NCBI GenBank assembly: GCA_007134695.1
Contig: SLKI01000073.1
Coordinates: 1 to 44,932, forward strand
Direction: 5' to 3'
From: Balneolaceae bacterium
GTDB lineage: Bacteria; Bacteroidota; Rhodothermia; Balneolales; Balneolaceae
Length of the DNA stretch: 44,932 nt
In this document: in pieces, positions 17,079-25,254 of the stretch
Numbering within the stretch: the stretch's first letter is position 1
Layout: every line of letters starts with the position of its first letter
Made by a program: the position numbers and the translations under genes
The notes under the pieces: generated by a model
What the model was told of the DNA's origin: nothing
Seen by the model: only the letters and a program-made list of their open reading frames with translations
Databases searched by the model: none

Positions 17079-19484
17079 TTAATACTTGATTTGAAACACC
17101 TCTTCGCTGTCGCTCTCGCTGCTTCTTGAGGGCTCGATCTGTTCAGCCAGTGCATAGAACGATTTGGCCTCCCCCTCGTTGCCGCTCATATGATGGATCT
17201 GTCCGGCCAGCCTGTAGAGCCCCGGGTGGCATGGAAACTTCTCCATCAGCGGCGTCAGCAGGTCGGCCGCCTGTTCCGGTTCCTTTTCGGCCACCGAGAT
17301 CCGAAGCCTGTAGTAGTCGTAGAACAACCCTTTCGATTCCGGCCGCTCCAGGTAGAGCCGGCACCGGGAGTAGATATTGCGCCGGTAGTAGTAGTCGATC
17401 AGAGCCCGGACGAGGTCTACCGGCAGTTCTTCATCGATCACCCGGGTTTCGGTCTCCCGCAGCAGATCGCGCTTGTCGGCCGCCATCAGGATACGGATCA
17501 GTTTGATCAGGGTTGGAACCTCAAGCTCCCGGTTCTGAATTTCGGTTTTTGCCTCGGCCGTGAGAAACTCATCCACCATTTCGAGCCAATACCCCGGCGG
17601 GTTAGAAGGATTCACCGGGAGAGGAAACTGGTTGATGCGGTCGGCCACATCACCCTGGACGGGTGCTTTGAGATCAGGGCTTTGGCCCCACTTTGCATTG
17701 AAAATATCCAGGTTGTTCAGATGGTATCCAGACACCAGGTGAAGTCCCATCGGGCCGGTGGTCTGGCGGTGATGGTGGCGTACACTTGCTTTGGGAGCAA
17801 CCGCCACATAATAACCGGCCTCTGCCATCCGCCGGCAGAAATCCCGGTCCTCATAAAAGGCGAGTCCGTAGGAATCACTGAAACGGACGCCTGAATCGGC
17901 CCTCATCAGCATACAGCAACTGTCGATCCATTCGGTTTCGATATAACCATCTGTGCTGCTTGAGCGGGAGGCGTCGTCACTGCCGGCTGTGTTGTGGGGT
18001 TCGCTGGCGCGGGCAGGGTCATCGGTGTGTGCGGGGTCGTCGGCTCGAGCAGAGCTGTCGGCGGAGTGCGCCGATACCAGCTGATGTTCCGCATCGCACT
18101 GATCTACAGCGGGCCCGACAGCACCGAGGTAGGGGTTTGCCTCCATCTGCATCAACATCGTTTGCAGCGCCTCGGCGTTGAGAAGCAGGTCGTTATGCAT
18201 CAGCAGAACATATGTGCCGTTTGCCGCATCAATCCCCTGGTTGGCCGATGCTCCGAAACCGGCGTTGACCGGGTTTGTGATCACCCGGATGTTGAGAAAG
18301 TTCTCCTCACGAAGCTGCCGGAGGTAATCGAATGTATCGTCGATACTTGCGTTATCGATCACGATCAGCTCGGTCGTTGCCGGGTCACAGATTTCGTCGA
18401 GTCGCACCAGGCACTCCTCCAGGAACGGCTTGCCGTTGCCCGCCGTCGGGATGACGATGCTGAGCCGGATATTTTTGGGCGACCTCTTTCCGTCGTTTTG
18501 AGCCCTCTCCTTGTCGGTTCCAAAAAGACCGGATTGCCGGACCGGCGCCTGATCGGCCTGGCCGGAGCTCCGGATCTTTGAAAGGTCGTATTTGAGCTCG
18601 GCCGCCTCTACATGCCTGCGCAGTTTTTCCAGCAGGTTGACCTTGAGCTTGAGCGCTTCGTAGTGGCCGGGATGCTGCCTCAGGTAACTGTCTACCTGTT
18701 CGAGGGCAGTTCGCGGGTCCTCTTCGGCGGCCTGATGGAGCCGTTCTATATCGCTTTTCTCATCCTCATCAGCCGGTTCGAGGTCGATCTGCCGGATCTG
18801 GTCGAGGGTCGAAAGGCGTTCGCCGGGATGGGCAGAGAGGCGAAGAAGAGAAAGCAGCAGTTCCTGTTTTTCCCGCGGCCCGGGGATCGGCCCGGGGCTC
18901 TTCTCTACTACAAAAAAGGAATCGGTTTTCTGATGCGGTTTGTTCTGAATGACTCGCAGGGCCAGCTCACACGCCAGGTTCCGTTGGAGTGCCGGGTTGA
19001 AATAGAGCTGCTGCGGAGGTATCGCTTCCCGGTTGAACAGAAAACAGTTGTCGCCGGGCAGGTTGCCCGCTTCGATAGCATCGATCCAGCCCTGGCGGGT
19101 GGCGGGCAGCGTATGATCGAGCGTCCAGACGGCTGCCGGGTCGGTGGTCGATTTATGCAATACCTCTTTTAACAGCTGCCGGTTGAGCCTTTCTGCACGC
19201 TGCGGAGCCCAGATGTAAGTTCCCTCCGCCTGGAGCAGGCCTTCGTTCAGACAGATCGCCCTCCCTCTCGTTTCGGAATGTTCAAAATAATAGGCCCGGT
19301 CGTGCGGGTGCATGTCGAGCAGGAGCTGGATCGATCGGGTTGTGGCGGCATCCGCTCCGTCGTTGATGACGATGATTTCGGTATCGTCGAGCTCGAAGGT
19401 GAGCAGTTTCTCCAGCAACTCCTCGAGGTACTCCGGCTTTGTATGAGTCGTCAGAAGTACGGATAGATTTGGATTACCGGCCAT
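17079..19484 (-). CDS. Two-domain family 2 glycosyltransferase with C-terminal TPR-like region
   Basis: 801 aa. A first GT-A domain (about 5-180) begins NLSVLLTTHTKPEYLEELLE but lacks a DxD at the expected place (GTYIWAPQRAERL). A helical TPR-like linker follows (about 245-300). The second GT-A domain (about 340-600) is intact: SIVIPTAGN, IVIDNASIDDTFDYL, NPVNAGFGASANQGI and metal-binding HND in LLMHNDLLL. It carries a low-complexity Ala/Asp/Ser insert at about 470-515. TPR-like helices end the protein. Probably adds sugars to surface glycans or glycoproteins; donor and acceptor unknown. It has its own consensus promoter upstream. Confidence 0.88.
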   Translation of the reverse strand: MAGNPNLSVLLTTHTKPEYLEELLEKLLTFELDDTEIIVINDGADAATTRSIQLLLDMHPHDRAYYFEHSETRGRAICLNEGLLQAEGTYIWAPQRAERLNRQLLKEVLHKSTTDPAAVWTLDHTLPATRQGWIDAIEAGNLPGDNCFLFNREAIPPQQLYFNPALQRNLACELALRVIQNKPHQKTDSFFVVEKSPGPIPGPREKQELLLSLLRLSAHPGERLSTLDQIRQIDLEPADEDEKSDIERLHQAAEEDPRTALEQVDSYLRQHPGHYEALKLKVNLLEKLRRHVEAAELKYDLSKIRSSGQADQAPVRQSGLFGTDKERAQNDGKRSPKNIRLSIVIPTAGNGKPFLEECLVRLDEICDPATTELIVIDNASIDDTFDYLRQLREENFLNIRVITNPVNAGFGASANQGIDAANGTYVLLMHNDLLLNAEALQTMLMQMEANPYLGAVGPAVDQCDAEHQLVSAHSADSSARADDPAHTDDPARASEPHNTAGSDDASRSSSTDGYIETEWIDSCCMLMRADSGVRFSDSYGLAFYEDRDFCRRMAEAGYYVAVAPKASVRHHHRQTTGPMGLHLVSGYHLNNLDIFNAKWGQSPDLKAPVQGDVADRINQFPLPVNPSNPPGYWLEMVDEFLTAEAKTEIQNRELEVPTLIKLIRILMAADKRDLLRETETRVIDEELPVDLVRALIDYYYRRNIYSRCRLYLERPESKGLFYDYYRLRISVAEKEPEQAADLLTPLMEKFPCHPGLYRLAGQIHHMSGNEGEAKSFYALAEQIEPSRSSESDSEEVFQIKY

Positions 19485-19597
19485 GTTTCGAGGTCAGTTG
19501 TCAAAGGAGCCGCTTTAACAAACTCAGCGGGCGACAAAGAGTGGTGCATGACCACCCCGTCACCGTTCTCTTTCTGCTCCGGGGTTTGTCGATACTG

Positions 19598-19627
19598 CAA
19601 ATATAAAAGAGCAGGTGCCCGGAGCAA
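19598..19627 (-). promoter_or_regulatory. FCB-type promoter TTG-N19-TATATTTG of the glycosyltransferase gene
   Basis: On the minus strand TTG (19627-19625), 19 bases, then TATATTTG (19605-19598) gives a full match to the Bacteroidetes sigma-A consensus. Transcription should begin near 19590, about 105 bases before the start codon. It lies between the M28 peptidase stop and the glycosyltransferase start. Confidence 0.7.
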
Positions 19628-19647
19628 AAGGAAAAATGTGTACTCCC

Positions 19648-21039
19648 TTACTCCCGAAATGGCATCGGATAGACAGGTATGCCTACGTGGCCGCCTTCAC
19701 TCACAGCACGTACTCCGAAAATCCAGTTGTCTTTCGAAACCAGCTCGGCGGTAAACTCGGTTCCCTCTACAAACTCCCGGTGCTGCCAGACCGGCGAGGC
19801 GGTTTCGCGCCAGAGCACTTCATATCCGGCGACATGGGCAGAGGGTGAAGGATCCCACCGGAGCCGGGTGTCGTTTTCGAGCCGGCTGATATTCATCCCG
19901 ACGTTTTCCGGGGATCGTGGAGAGCTGGCCAGGTTGGCCAGTGCTGCCAGGTTGACTCTCGTAACCCGGCCCAGGTAGTCGTAATCGACAAATTCGGGCA
20001 GATCTCCATATTGGACTCCATCCTCCTCCCGGATATCCTGATGTTGATGGCGAAACTCTTCATGCGGTTCGGAAAAGCGCAGTGCCGGGTACCCCTGCTC
20101 AAGAAACGGGATGTGATCTCCGCCCCGCAGATAGCGATCGCGTCGGTAAATGAGCCAGACATCCATATCGGGCAGATAGCTCTCGGCAACCTCCTTGACG
20201 GTTCGGGCGAACTGCCGCGTCGGCATATCGTTTTCACCGCCCGTTTGCAGGTAGCGCCTGATCTCGGGTTCGAGCTCACTGACTGCGGGAACTCCTTCGG
20301 CAAACAGCCTCACCTTGTTCGGGTCGGTGAGCGCTCCGTCATCGGCGGCATGGTTTCCTATAATATCGTTGGTGATCATGCCGGCGATATTCTTCCCCTC
20401 TTCAGCGGCCCGTTCTGCCCAGTGTCGCGCTCCGAGCAAGCCCTGCTCCTCGCCCGATACAGCCATGAAAACGATCGTCGCCGGAAATTCGTAGGCCGAC
20501 ATCACACGGGCCATCTCCATCACCGCTACGGTGCCCGATGCATCGTCGTTGGCTCCGGGAGCGAGAGATTCGCCATCCATCACATTGGATGCGCGGGAGT
20601 CGTAGTGGCCGCTTACCACAAAGATGCGGTCGTCATCCGGGTCGGCACCGGGAAGCGTGGCGACCACATTCACGATCTCGACCGGTTCGGGGATTCGCCC
20701 CATCGGCTCCTGGATAAAACGGTCCAGTTCCACCTGGAGCCTTCCGCCGGACTCTTCGCTGTAGCGTTCAAACTCATCACGGATCCAGCGCCAGGAGGCG
20801 CCGATGCCGAACGTGTCGCTCTCGGTTTCTGAAAGTGTGTGGCGGGTACCAAAATCGGCCAGCCGGTAGACATTTTTTTCGAGGGTGTCCGCGCTGACGT
20901 CGAAGACCATCTGCTGAATATCGGAGTCGAGCTGTTCGATTGTCATTCGATCCGGCTGGGTCTCCGGAGGCTGGCACTGGACGAAAAGCAGTGGAAAGAG
21001 CAGAAGTAATGGCAGGAGGGTATAGTAGCGTTTCATCAT
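19648..21039 (-). CDS. M28-family zinc aminopeptidase, lipoprotein, with C-terminal fibronectin-III-like domain
   Basis: 463 aa. Lipoprotein signal LLFVQC (Cys about 22), so probably periplasmic or surface-anchored. The two-zinc site is complete: VVSGHYDS (His), GANDDASG (bridging Asp), SGEEQGLLGA (catalytic Glu plus ligand Glu), ITNDIIGN (Asp), and GGDHIPFL (His). The last 80 or so residues (RLRWDPSPSAHVAGYEVLW) have the look of an FnIII domain. It releases N-terminal residues from peptides, so it may serve peptide scavenging. It lies between the symporter and glycosyltransferase genes on the same strand, 184 bases after the symporter stop. Confidence 0.92.
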   Translation of the reverse strand: MMKRYYTLLPLLLLFPLLFVQCQPPETQPDRMTIEQLDSDIQQMVFDVSADTLEKNVYRLADFGTRHTLSETESDTFGIGASWRWIRDEFERYSEESGGRLQVELDRFIQEPMGRIPEPVEIVNVVATLPGADPDDDRIFVVSGHYDSRASNVMDGESLAPGANDDASGTVAVMEMARVMSAYEFPATIVFMAVSGEEQGLLGARHWAERAAEEGKNIAGMITNDIIGNHAADDGALTDPNKVRLFAEGVPAVSELEPEIRRYLQTGGENDMPTRQFARTVKEVAESYLPDMDVWLIYRRDRYLRGGDHIPFLEQGYPALRFSEPHEEFRHQHQDIREEDGVQYGDLPEFVDYDYLGRVTRVNLAALANLASSPRSPENVGMNISRLENDTRLRWDPSPSAHVAGYEVLWRETASPVWQHREFVEGTEFTAELVSKDNWIFGVRAVSEGGHVGIPVYPMPFRE

Positions 21040-21223
21040 GGTTTGGGTGAGGAGGTTTATCGAAGTTACCTTGAAGCGTGGTTACCGGGTATGAACGGAA
21101 AGCACGTGGACAATTGAACCTTTAAGGTTTGACGAAGTTTTGGAGAGTTTCATGTTAAAAGATCCAGCTGTAATGTAGCTTTCCGCTGCGGAAAAATAAA
21201 ATCTGAGTTGGGGTGGGAGCCAA

Positions 21224-22936
21224 TTATAATCTCCGCACGATCCACCAGAGCAGCAGGCAACTGATCAGGATCTGGACGGATCCGGTGATTGCTGATCCGA
21301 AGAATACCTCACCCATAGCGTAGAGAAAGAGGATGATCGACGAGGCGGCGACCACCACATAACCGACGCCCTTCCAGAGCGATTCGGGATCGTCGCCGGC
21401 GCGGCGGAAACGGCCCCAACCCGGACCTCCCGGCCGAACCCGGTCGTAGAACGCCTGAAGAATTTCCTCGTCGTCCGGACGGGTCAGCCAGGTAGCGGCC
21501 AGCCAGACGATGGTGGTGACGATCAGCGTGAAGATCATCTTGGCGGCGAACCCTTCGTAGCCGATCGGTCCGGCCGCAAAGCTGGCGATGGCGGCAGTGC
21601 TCATCGCGGCGATCTCGCTCCAGGCGTTGATGCGCCACCAGAACCAGCGGAGCATATAGACCAGCCCGGTGCCGGCTCCGATCGAAAGGATCGCTTCCCA
21701 ACCGCCGCGTACCGTATCGAAAAGCAGCGAGACGATAACGGCCGAGATCATCATCAGGATGGTGGTCCAGCGCGAGACGCGGACGTAGTGTTTCTCGGCG
21801 GCCGCTTCGCTTTGGAACTGGTCGGCAGGTTTGATAAACGGTTTGTAGAAATCGTTGACCACGTAGGAGGCACCCCAGTTGAGGTGCGTGGAGACGGTGG
21901 AGACAAATGCTGAAAGGAATGCGACGGCGAGAAGGCCGAGCAGGCCGGCCGGCAGAAGATCGAGCATCATCAGCGGGTAGCCGGTTTCCGGGTCGTCGAG
22001 CGCCGGGTAGGCGATCAGGGCTGCAAGGGCGACGAGGATCCAGGGCCAGGGGCGCAAGGCAAAGTGAGCGACGTTGAAAAGCAGCGTTCCCGCAACGGCA
22101 TTCTTCTCATCTTTGGCCGAGAACATCCGCTGGGCGATATAGCCGCCTCCACCCGGTTCGGAGCCGGGGTACCAGGAAGCCCACCACATCATTCCGACCC
22201 AGACCAGTGCGGTGGCAAGGGCGATCTCCGGACTGGTGAGCGGATTGAGCGATAGAACCCAGGGATCTTCGCCGTAGATTCCTGTCAGTTGCGCTTTCAT
22301 TTCGGCCAGCCCGCCCACGCTGTCGACGGCGTACCAGGCGAGCAGGATGGAGCCGCCCATGGCGATAATAAACTGGATGAAGTCGGTGACCACCACTCCC
22401 CAGAGGCCGGCGATGGCGATGTAAACCCCGATGAGGACGTAGAGGAGCACCAGCACCTCCCATTGGCTCGCCCCGGTGATAACGGTGAGGATCTTGGCCA
22501 TGCCGACGGTTACCCAGCCGAGTATGATGCAGTTGATCGGGAAGGCGAGATAGAGCGACCGGAAGCCGCGGAGGATGCGGGCAGGTTTGCCGCTGTAGCG
22601 GATGTCGATAAACTCCACGTCGGTGATTACGCCGGCGCGCTTCCAGAGGCGGGCGTAGAGAAAGACCGTGAAAAGGCCGGAGAACATGAAGTTCCACCAG
22701 ATCCAGTTGCCTGCAATCCCTTCGGCGGCGACGATGCCGGTAACGGCAAGCGGGGTGTCGGCGGCAAAGGTGGTGGCGACCATCGAAATACCGATCAGCC
22801 ACCAGGGGAGGTCTTTTCCGCCGGCAAAGTAGTCGTCGAGCGAGTTTTGACCCCTTCGGTAGGCTGCCCATCCGGCAAAAATCATCAGCAGAATGTAGCC
22901 GGCGATGACGGTATAGTCGAGCCAGTTGAAAGGCAT
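21224..22936 (-). CDS. Sodium:solute symporter family transporter
   Basis: 570 aa with about 13-14 membrane segments, the LeuT-fold SSS family. Family landmarks: an N-terminal YFAGGKDLPWWLIGISMVA stretch, AVTGIVAAEG, FIDIRYSGKPARI, and SAFVSTVSTHLNWGASYVVN around the sodium site. Substrate class cannot be told from sequence by eye; sugar, amino acid and acid transporters all share this fold. Standing alone, it may be transcribed into the M28 peptidase gene downstream, which would fit uptake of peptide-derived amino acids, but that is inference. Confidence 0.92.
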   Translation of the reverse strand: MPFNWLDYTVIAGYILLMIFAGWAAYRRGQNSLDDYFAGGKDLPWWLIGISMVATTFAADTPLAVTGIVAAEGIAGNWIWWNFMFSGLFTVFLYARLWKRAGVITDVEFIDIRYSGKPARILRGFRSLYLAFPINCIILGWVTVGMAKILTVITGASQWEVLVLLYVLIGVYIAIAGLWGVVVTDFIQFIIAMGGSILLAWYAVDSVGGLAEMKAQLTGIYGEDPWVLSLNPLTSPEIALATALVWVGMMWWASWYPGSEPGGGGYIAQRMFSAKDEKNAVAGTLLFNVAHFALRPWPWILVALAALIAYPALDDPETGYPLMMLDLLPAGLLGLLAVAFLSAFVSTVSTHLNWGASYVVNDFYKPFIKPADQFQSEAAAEKHYVRVSRWTTILMMISAVIVSLLFDTVRGGWEAILSIGAGTGLVYMLRWFWWRINAWSEIAAMSTAAIASFAAGPIGYEGFAAKMIFTLIVTTIVWLAATWLTRPDDEEILQAFYDRVRPGGPGWGRFRRAGDDPESLWKGVGYVVVAASSIILFLYAMGEVFFGSAITGSVQILISCLLLWWIVRRL

Positions 22937-23177
22937 GAGTGGAGTTTCAGGGTTTTAAGGTCCGCAGCAGGCGCGGAATGGAATTCATCAGAAGATTCCA
23001 TTGCAATCCGACAGAATATAGGAGAGGCAGGGGGGAATGCAAACCGTCTGTTACGGGTCTCTGTTAGACTATTGTATATTCGTCGTGCTGCAATCCGGCT
23101 GACCGAAGCAGTTCGAGAAAGCAGAGAAAAAGAGTAGTTTGATTTGCCGGGTTGGCTTGGTTTGGCTTGGACAAGGC

Positions 23178-23480
23178 TTACTGATGTAGCTTTATTTTTT
23201 CCGGGTCCTGACGGGTATCCCAAAATCGTAAAATGTAGGCGTTATCCTTTTCAATTTTATAAAATAGCTTGTAATGACGGGCAATGATATGAAATCGAAC
23301 CCCTGGTTTGTCTGTAGCCAGACCGGCCTGGGGATATTCTTTGATCATTGCTACTCTGTGTTCAATAGAGGTGTTTAATTGTTGTGAATACTCTCTTGAT
23401 TGGGTTCGTTCATTCCAGTATTCGAACACCTTGATTCGGTCTTGCAAGGCAGAACGCGTCCAATATACGTTTAAAGCCAT
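23178..23480 (-). CDS. RelE/ParE-family toxin
   Basis: 100 aa. Beginning NVYWTRSALQDRIKVFEYW and the late motif FHIIARHYKLFYKIEKDNAY, then ILRFWDTRQDPEK, are the RelE/ParE fold pattern. Either mRNA cleavage or gyrase inhibition is possible. Its start overlaps the end of the upstream small gene by 10 bases, the usual arrangement of antitoxin-toxin pairs. Confidence 0.88.
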   Translation of the reverse strand: MALNVYWTRSALQDRIKVFEYWNERTQSREYSQQLNTSIEHRVAMIKEYPQAGLATDKPGVRFHIIARHYKLFYKIEKDNAYILRFWDTRQDPEKIKLHQ

Positions 23481-23707
23481 GAGGCAATATGCTCATTGGC
23501 CTGCTCATCATCAGTTACATTACCCTCAATGATATCTTTTTCTGCCTTATCGATTGCTTTTTTTTCCATCTTGGTAAGTGGAAAACTTTTTGAGCCCTTC
23601 GGGCCCGATTCACCTTCGATTAATCGGAGCAGGTATTCAATAAAATCAGAATCGGTCAATTTCTCTGCTTCTTCGATGAGTTTCTTTTTTTTCTGCAGTG
23701 TAGACAT
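23471..23707 (-). CDS. Probable antitoxin of the RelE/ParE pair
   Basis: 78 aa, charged and helical, with no recognisable DNA-binding family; EEAEKLTDSDFIEYLLRLIE could be a helix pair and the C-terminal part (EKDIIEGNVTDDEQANEHIA) resembles the toxin-wrapping tails of short antitoxins. Called an antitoxin because it precedes and overlaps a RelE/ParE gene. Confidence 0.75.
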   Translation of the reverse strand: MSTLQKKKKLIEEAEKLTDSDFIEYLLRLIEGESGPKGSKSFPLTKMEKKAIDKAEKDIIEGNVTDDEQANEHIASWL

Positions 23708-23731
23708 GATTAAGATATTTTATTGATAAAT

Positions 23732-23756
23732 AGCTCTGTTGTTAAGAGTCAGAGCT
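23732..23756. promoter_or_regulatory. Palindromic operator candidate for the toxin-antitoxin operon
   Basis: AGCTCTG and CAGAGCT are a perfect 7-bp inverted repeat separated by 11 bases, 25 bases upstream of the antitoxin start, where autoregulation usually acts. Without a T run it is unlikely to be a terminator. Confidence 0.5.
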
Positions 23757-24050
23757 GAATTTTCCATTTCTTTTAAATCGGTGGTCATAACACAAGTATT
23801 TAGGTTACCTGAATGTAATTATTAACGGTGAAAACCGGAAGAAATTCGATCCGACTCGCTGCTGTCTATCGGCAGGCCCGACTCGCTGCTTCCCATTCAC
23901 GAAGCAATATCATGCTCTGTAGTGCCCGCATCAATCGCTGCCATGCATCCGGTACCCGCCGCAGTGACCGCTTGCCGATAATCTGACTGTCCGCATCAGG
24001 CCGAATAAATTAATTAACGGGAATTTCGTTTATTGTTGCAGGAGGAGGCT
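23757..24050. other. Gene-free stretch with short direct and inverted repeats
   Basis: No gene is visible. CCGACTCGCTGCT occurs at 23851-23863 and again at 23878-23890 (27-base period). TGCTTC/GAAGCA (23887-23906) can pair with an 8-base loop. The last 50 bases are AT-rich and hold the leader and ribosome binding site of the next gene. Confidence 0.5.
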
Positions 24051-24917
24051 ATGGCCATTGTCAAATACCATATCGGAACAACCCAGTGGGGGCTGAAAGA
24101 GTGGAAGGGGCATCTCTATACCGACAATGCACAGCCAGGACAGTTTTTACAGCAGTATGCGTCGGTGTTCAATTCGGTGGAGGGTAACACCACATTTTAC
24201 CGAAAGCCTGATCCGGAAACGGTGATACGCTGGGGAGATGCCGTTCCGGACGGGTTCAAGTTCTGTTTCAAGTTTCCGCAGAGTATAACGCATTACCAGC
24301 AGCTGGATGGGGTCGAGGAGGAGGTTCTCCGGTTTATCGATCTTTTTGATCCGATTCGGGAGCATGTCGGGCCGTTTCACCTGCAACTGAGCCCGCAGTT
24401 TTCCTATAAGGAGTTTGGCCGGCTGGAGCGGCTGCTGAATGCTCTTCCGGGCGACTATTCCTATGCGGTGGAGCTGCGTCACCCCGATTTCTACGACAAG
24501 GGAAAGAAGGAGAGTCATCTTCTGCATTTGCTTCGAAACCTGAAGATCGACCGGGTGATTTTTGATACCCGCAGGTTGCACAGTCTCAAGAGCCGGGCTG
24601 CATCGGTCAGGAAAGCGCAGGAGAAGAAACCGAAAATGCCGATTCGATTCGAGACGACCGGAAACCGGCCGTTTGTCCGCTATGTGGGTGCGAACGACAT
24701 CCCGAATAACGAGGCGTTTCTGAAGGAGTGGACGATCATCGTGGCCGACTGGATCCGGGAGGGGCTGCATCCCTACATTTTTATTCACGCTCCCGATCCG
24801 TTTTATGCGCCGGAACTGGCGCGCTATTTCCACCGGGAGCTTTCACGGCTGGTTGAGCTCAATCCGATGCCGAAGTGGCCGGGGGAGCGTCAGGATGAGC
24901 AGCTTGGGCTTTTTTGA
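24051..24917 (+). CDS. DUF72 (YecE-like) domain protein
   Basis: 288 aa TIM-barrel-like DUF72 protein. The start is set at ATG 24051 because AGGAGGAGG lies directly before it; a TTG 18 bases earlier is inside that site. Family motifs: IGTTQWGLKEWKGHLY, FNSVEGNTTFYRKP, FKFCFKFPQSITH, PFHLQLSPQFSY, AVELRHPDFYD and NRPFVRYVG. The role is not established. Single gene with one of the few strong Shine-Dalgarno sequences in the window. The heptad repeat array begins immediately after its stop codon. Confidence 0.92.
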   Translation: MAIVKYHIGTTQWGLKEWKGHLYTDNAQPGQFLQQYASVFNSVEGNTTFYRKPDPETVIRWGDAVPDGFKFCFKFPQSITHYQQLDGVEEEVLRFIDLFDPIREHVGPFHLQLSPQFSYKEFGRLERLLNALPGDYSYAVELRHPDFYDKGKKESHLLHLLRNLKIDRVIFDTRRLHSLKSRAASVRKAQEKKPKMPIRFETTGNRPFVRYVGANDIPNNEAFLKEWTIIVADWIREGLHPYIFIHAPDPFYAPELARYFHRELSRLVELNPMPKWPGERQDEQLGLF

Positions 24918-25075
24918 GCTGATAGCTGAAAGGTGAAAGGTGAAAGTAGCTGAAAGGTGAAAGGTGAAAGTAGCTGAAAGGTGAAAGGTGAAAGTAGCTG
25001 AAAACTCAAAGCTGAAAGGTGAAAGTAGCTGAAAGCTCAAAGCTGAAAGGTGAAAGTAGCTGATAGCTGAAAGTG
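24918..25075. repeat. Heptad repeat array, copy A (GCTGAAA / GGTGAAA)
   Basis: 158 bases made almost wholly of 7-base units of the form GCTGAAA or GGTGAAA (variants GCTCAAA, GCTGATA, ACTCAAA), with GTA inserted after every third or fourth unit. Three successive blocks of GCTGAAA-GGTGAAA-GGTGAAA-GTA give a 24-base higher-order period. It begins at the base after the yecE-like stop codon. The reverse reading frame is open only because the repeat lacks stops. Confidence 0.9.
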
Positions 25076-25146
25076 CGTTTGTTACCTACACTCGCATTTG
25101 CTTTGCCAGCCCACTCCTTTGTCCTGCACGAGGCTTTGCTTTATTT

Positions 25147-25245
25147 GCCGTGGAAAGCTTCAAAGGGTCTTCTGGTGAATGGTCGATTCTATGTAAGTTG
25201 CTCTTGGTTATGTTCAGCTGCCAACAAGTGTGAGTCACCAGGCGT
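25147..25245. repeat. Dispersed 99-base repeat, copy A
   Basis: Gapless match with 33734-33832, six differences in 99 bases (about 94 percent). Contains CTGGTGA (25172-25178) and TCACCAG (25235-25241), which can pair around about 56 bases. It follows a heptad array in both places. Here the sequence after it runs directly into the 3' end of the phoR-like gene. The interval 25076-25146 between array and repeat is only loosely alike in the two copies. Confidence 0.9.
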
Positions 25246-25254
25246 CACTGCTAT

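Noticed and set aside
24843-25040. A minus-strand frame reading SATFTFHLSATFTFHLSA
   Set aside because: It is the heptad repeat translated; a 7-base unit without stops gives a long frame in any case. The same holds for the frame at 33529-33750.
24918-25245. A CRISPR array at the heptad repeats
   Set aside because: Units of 7 bases with 3-base spacers, no unique 30-base spacers and no cas genes.
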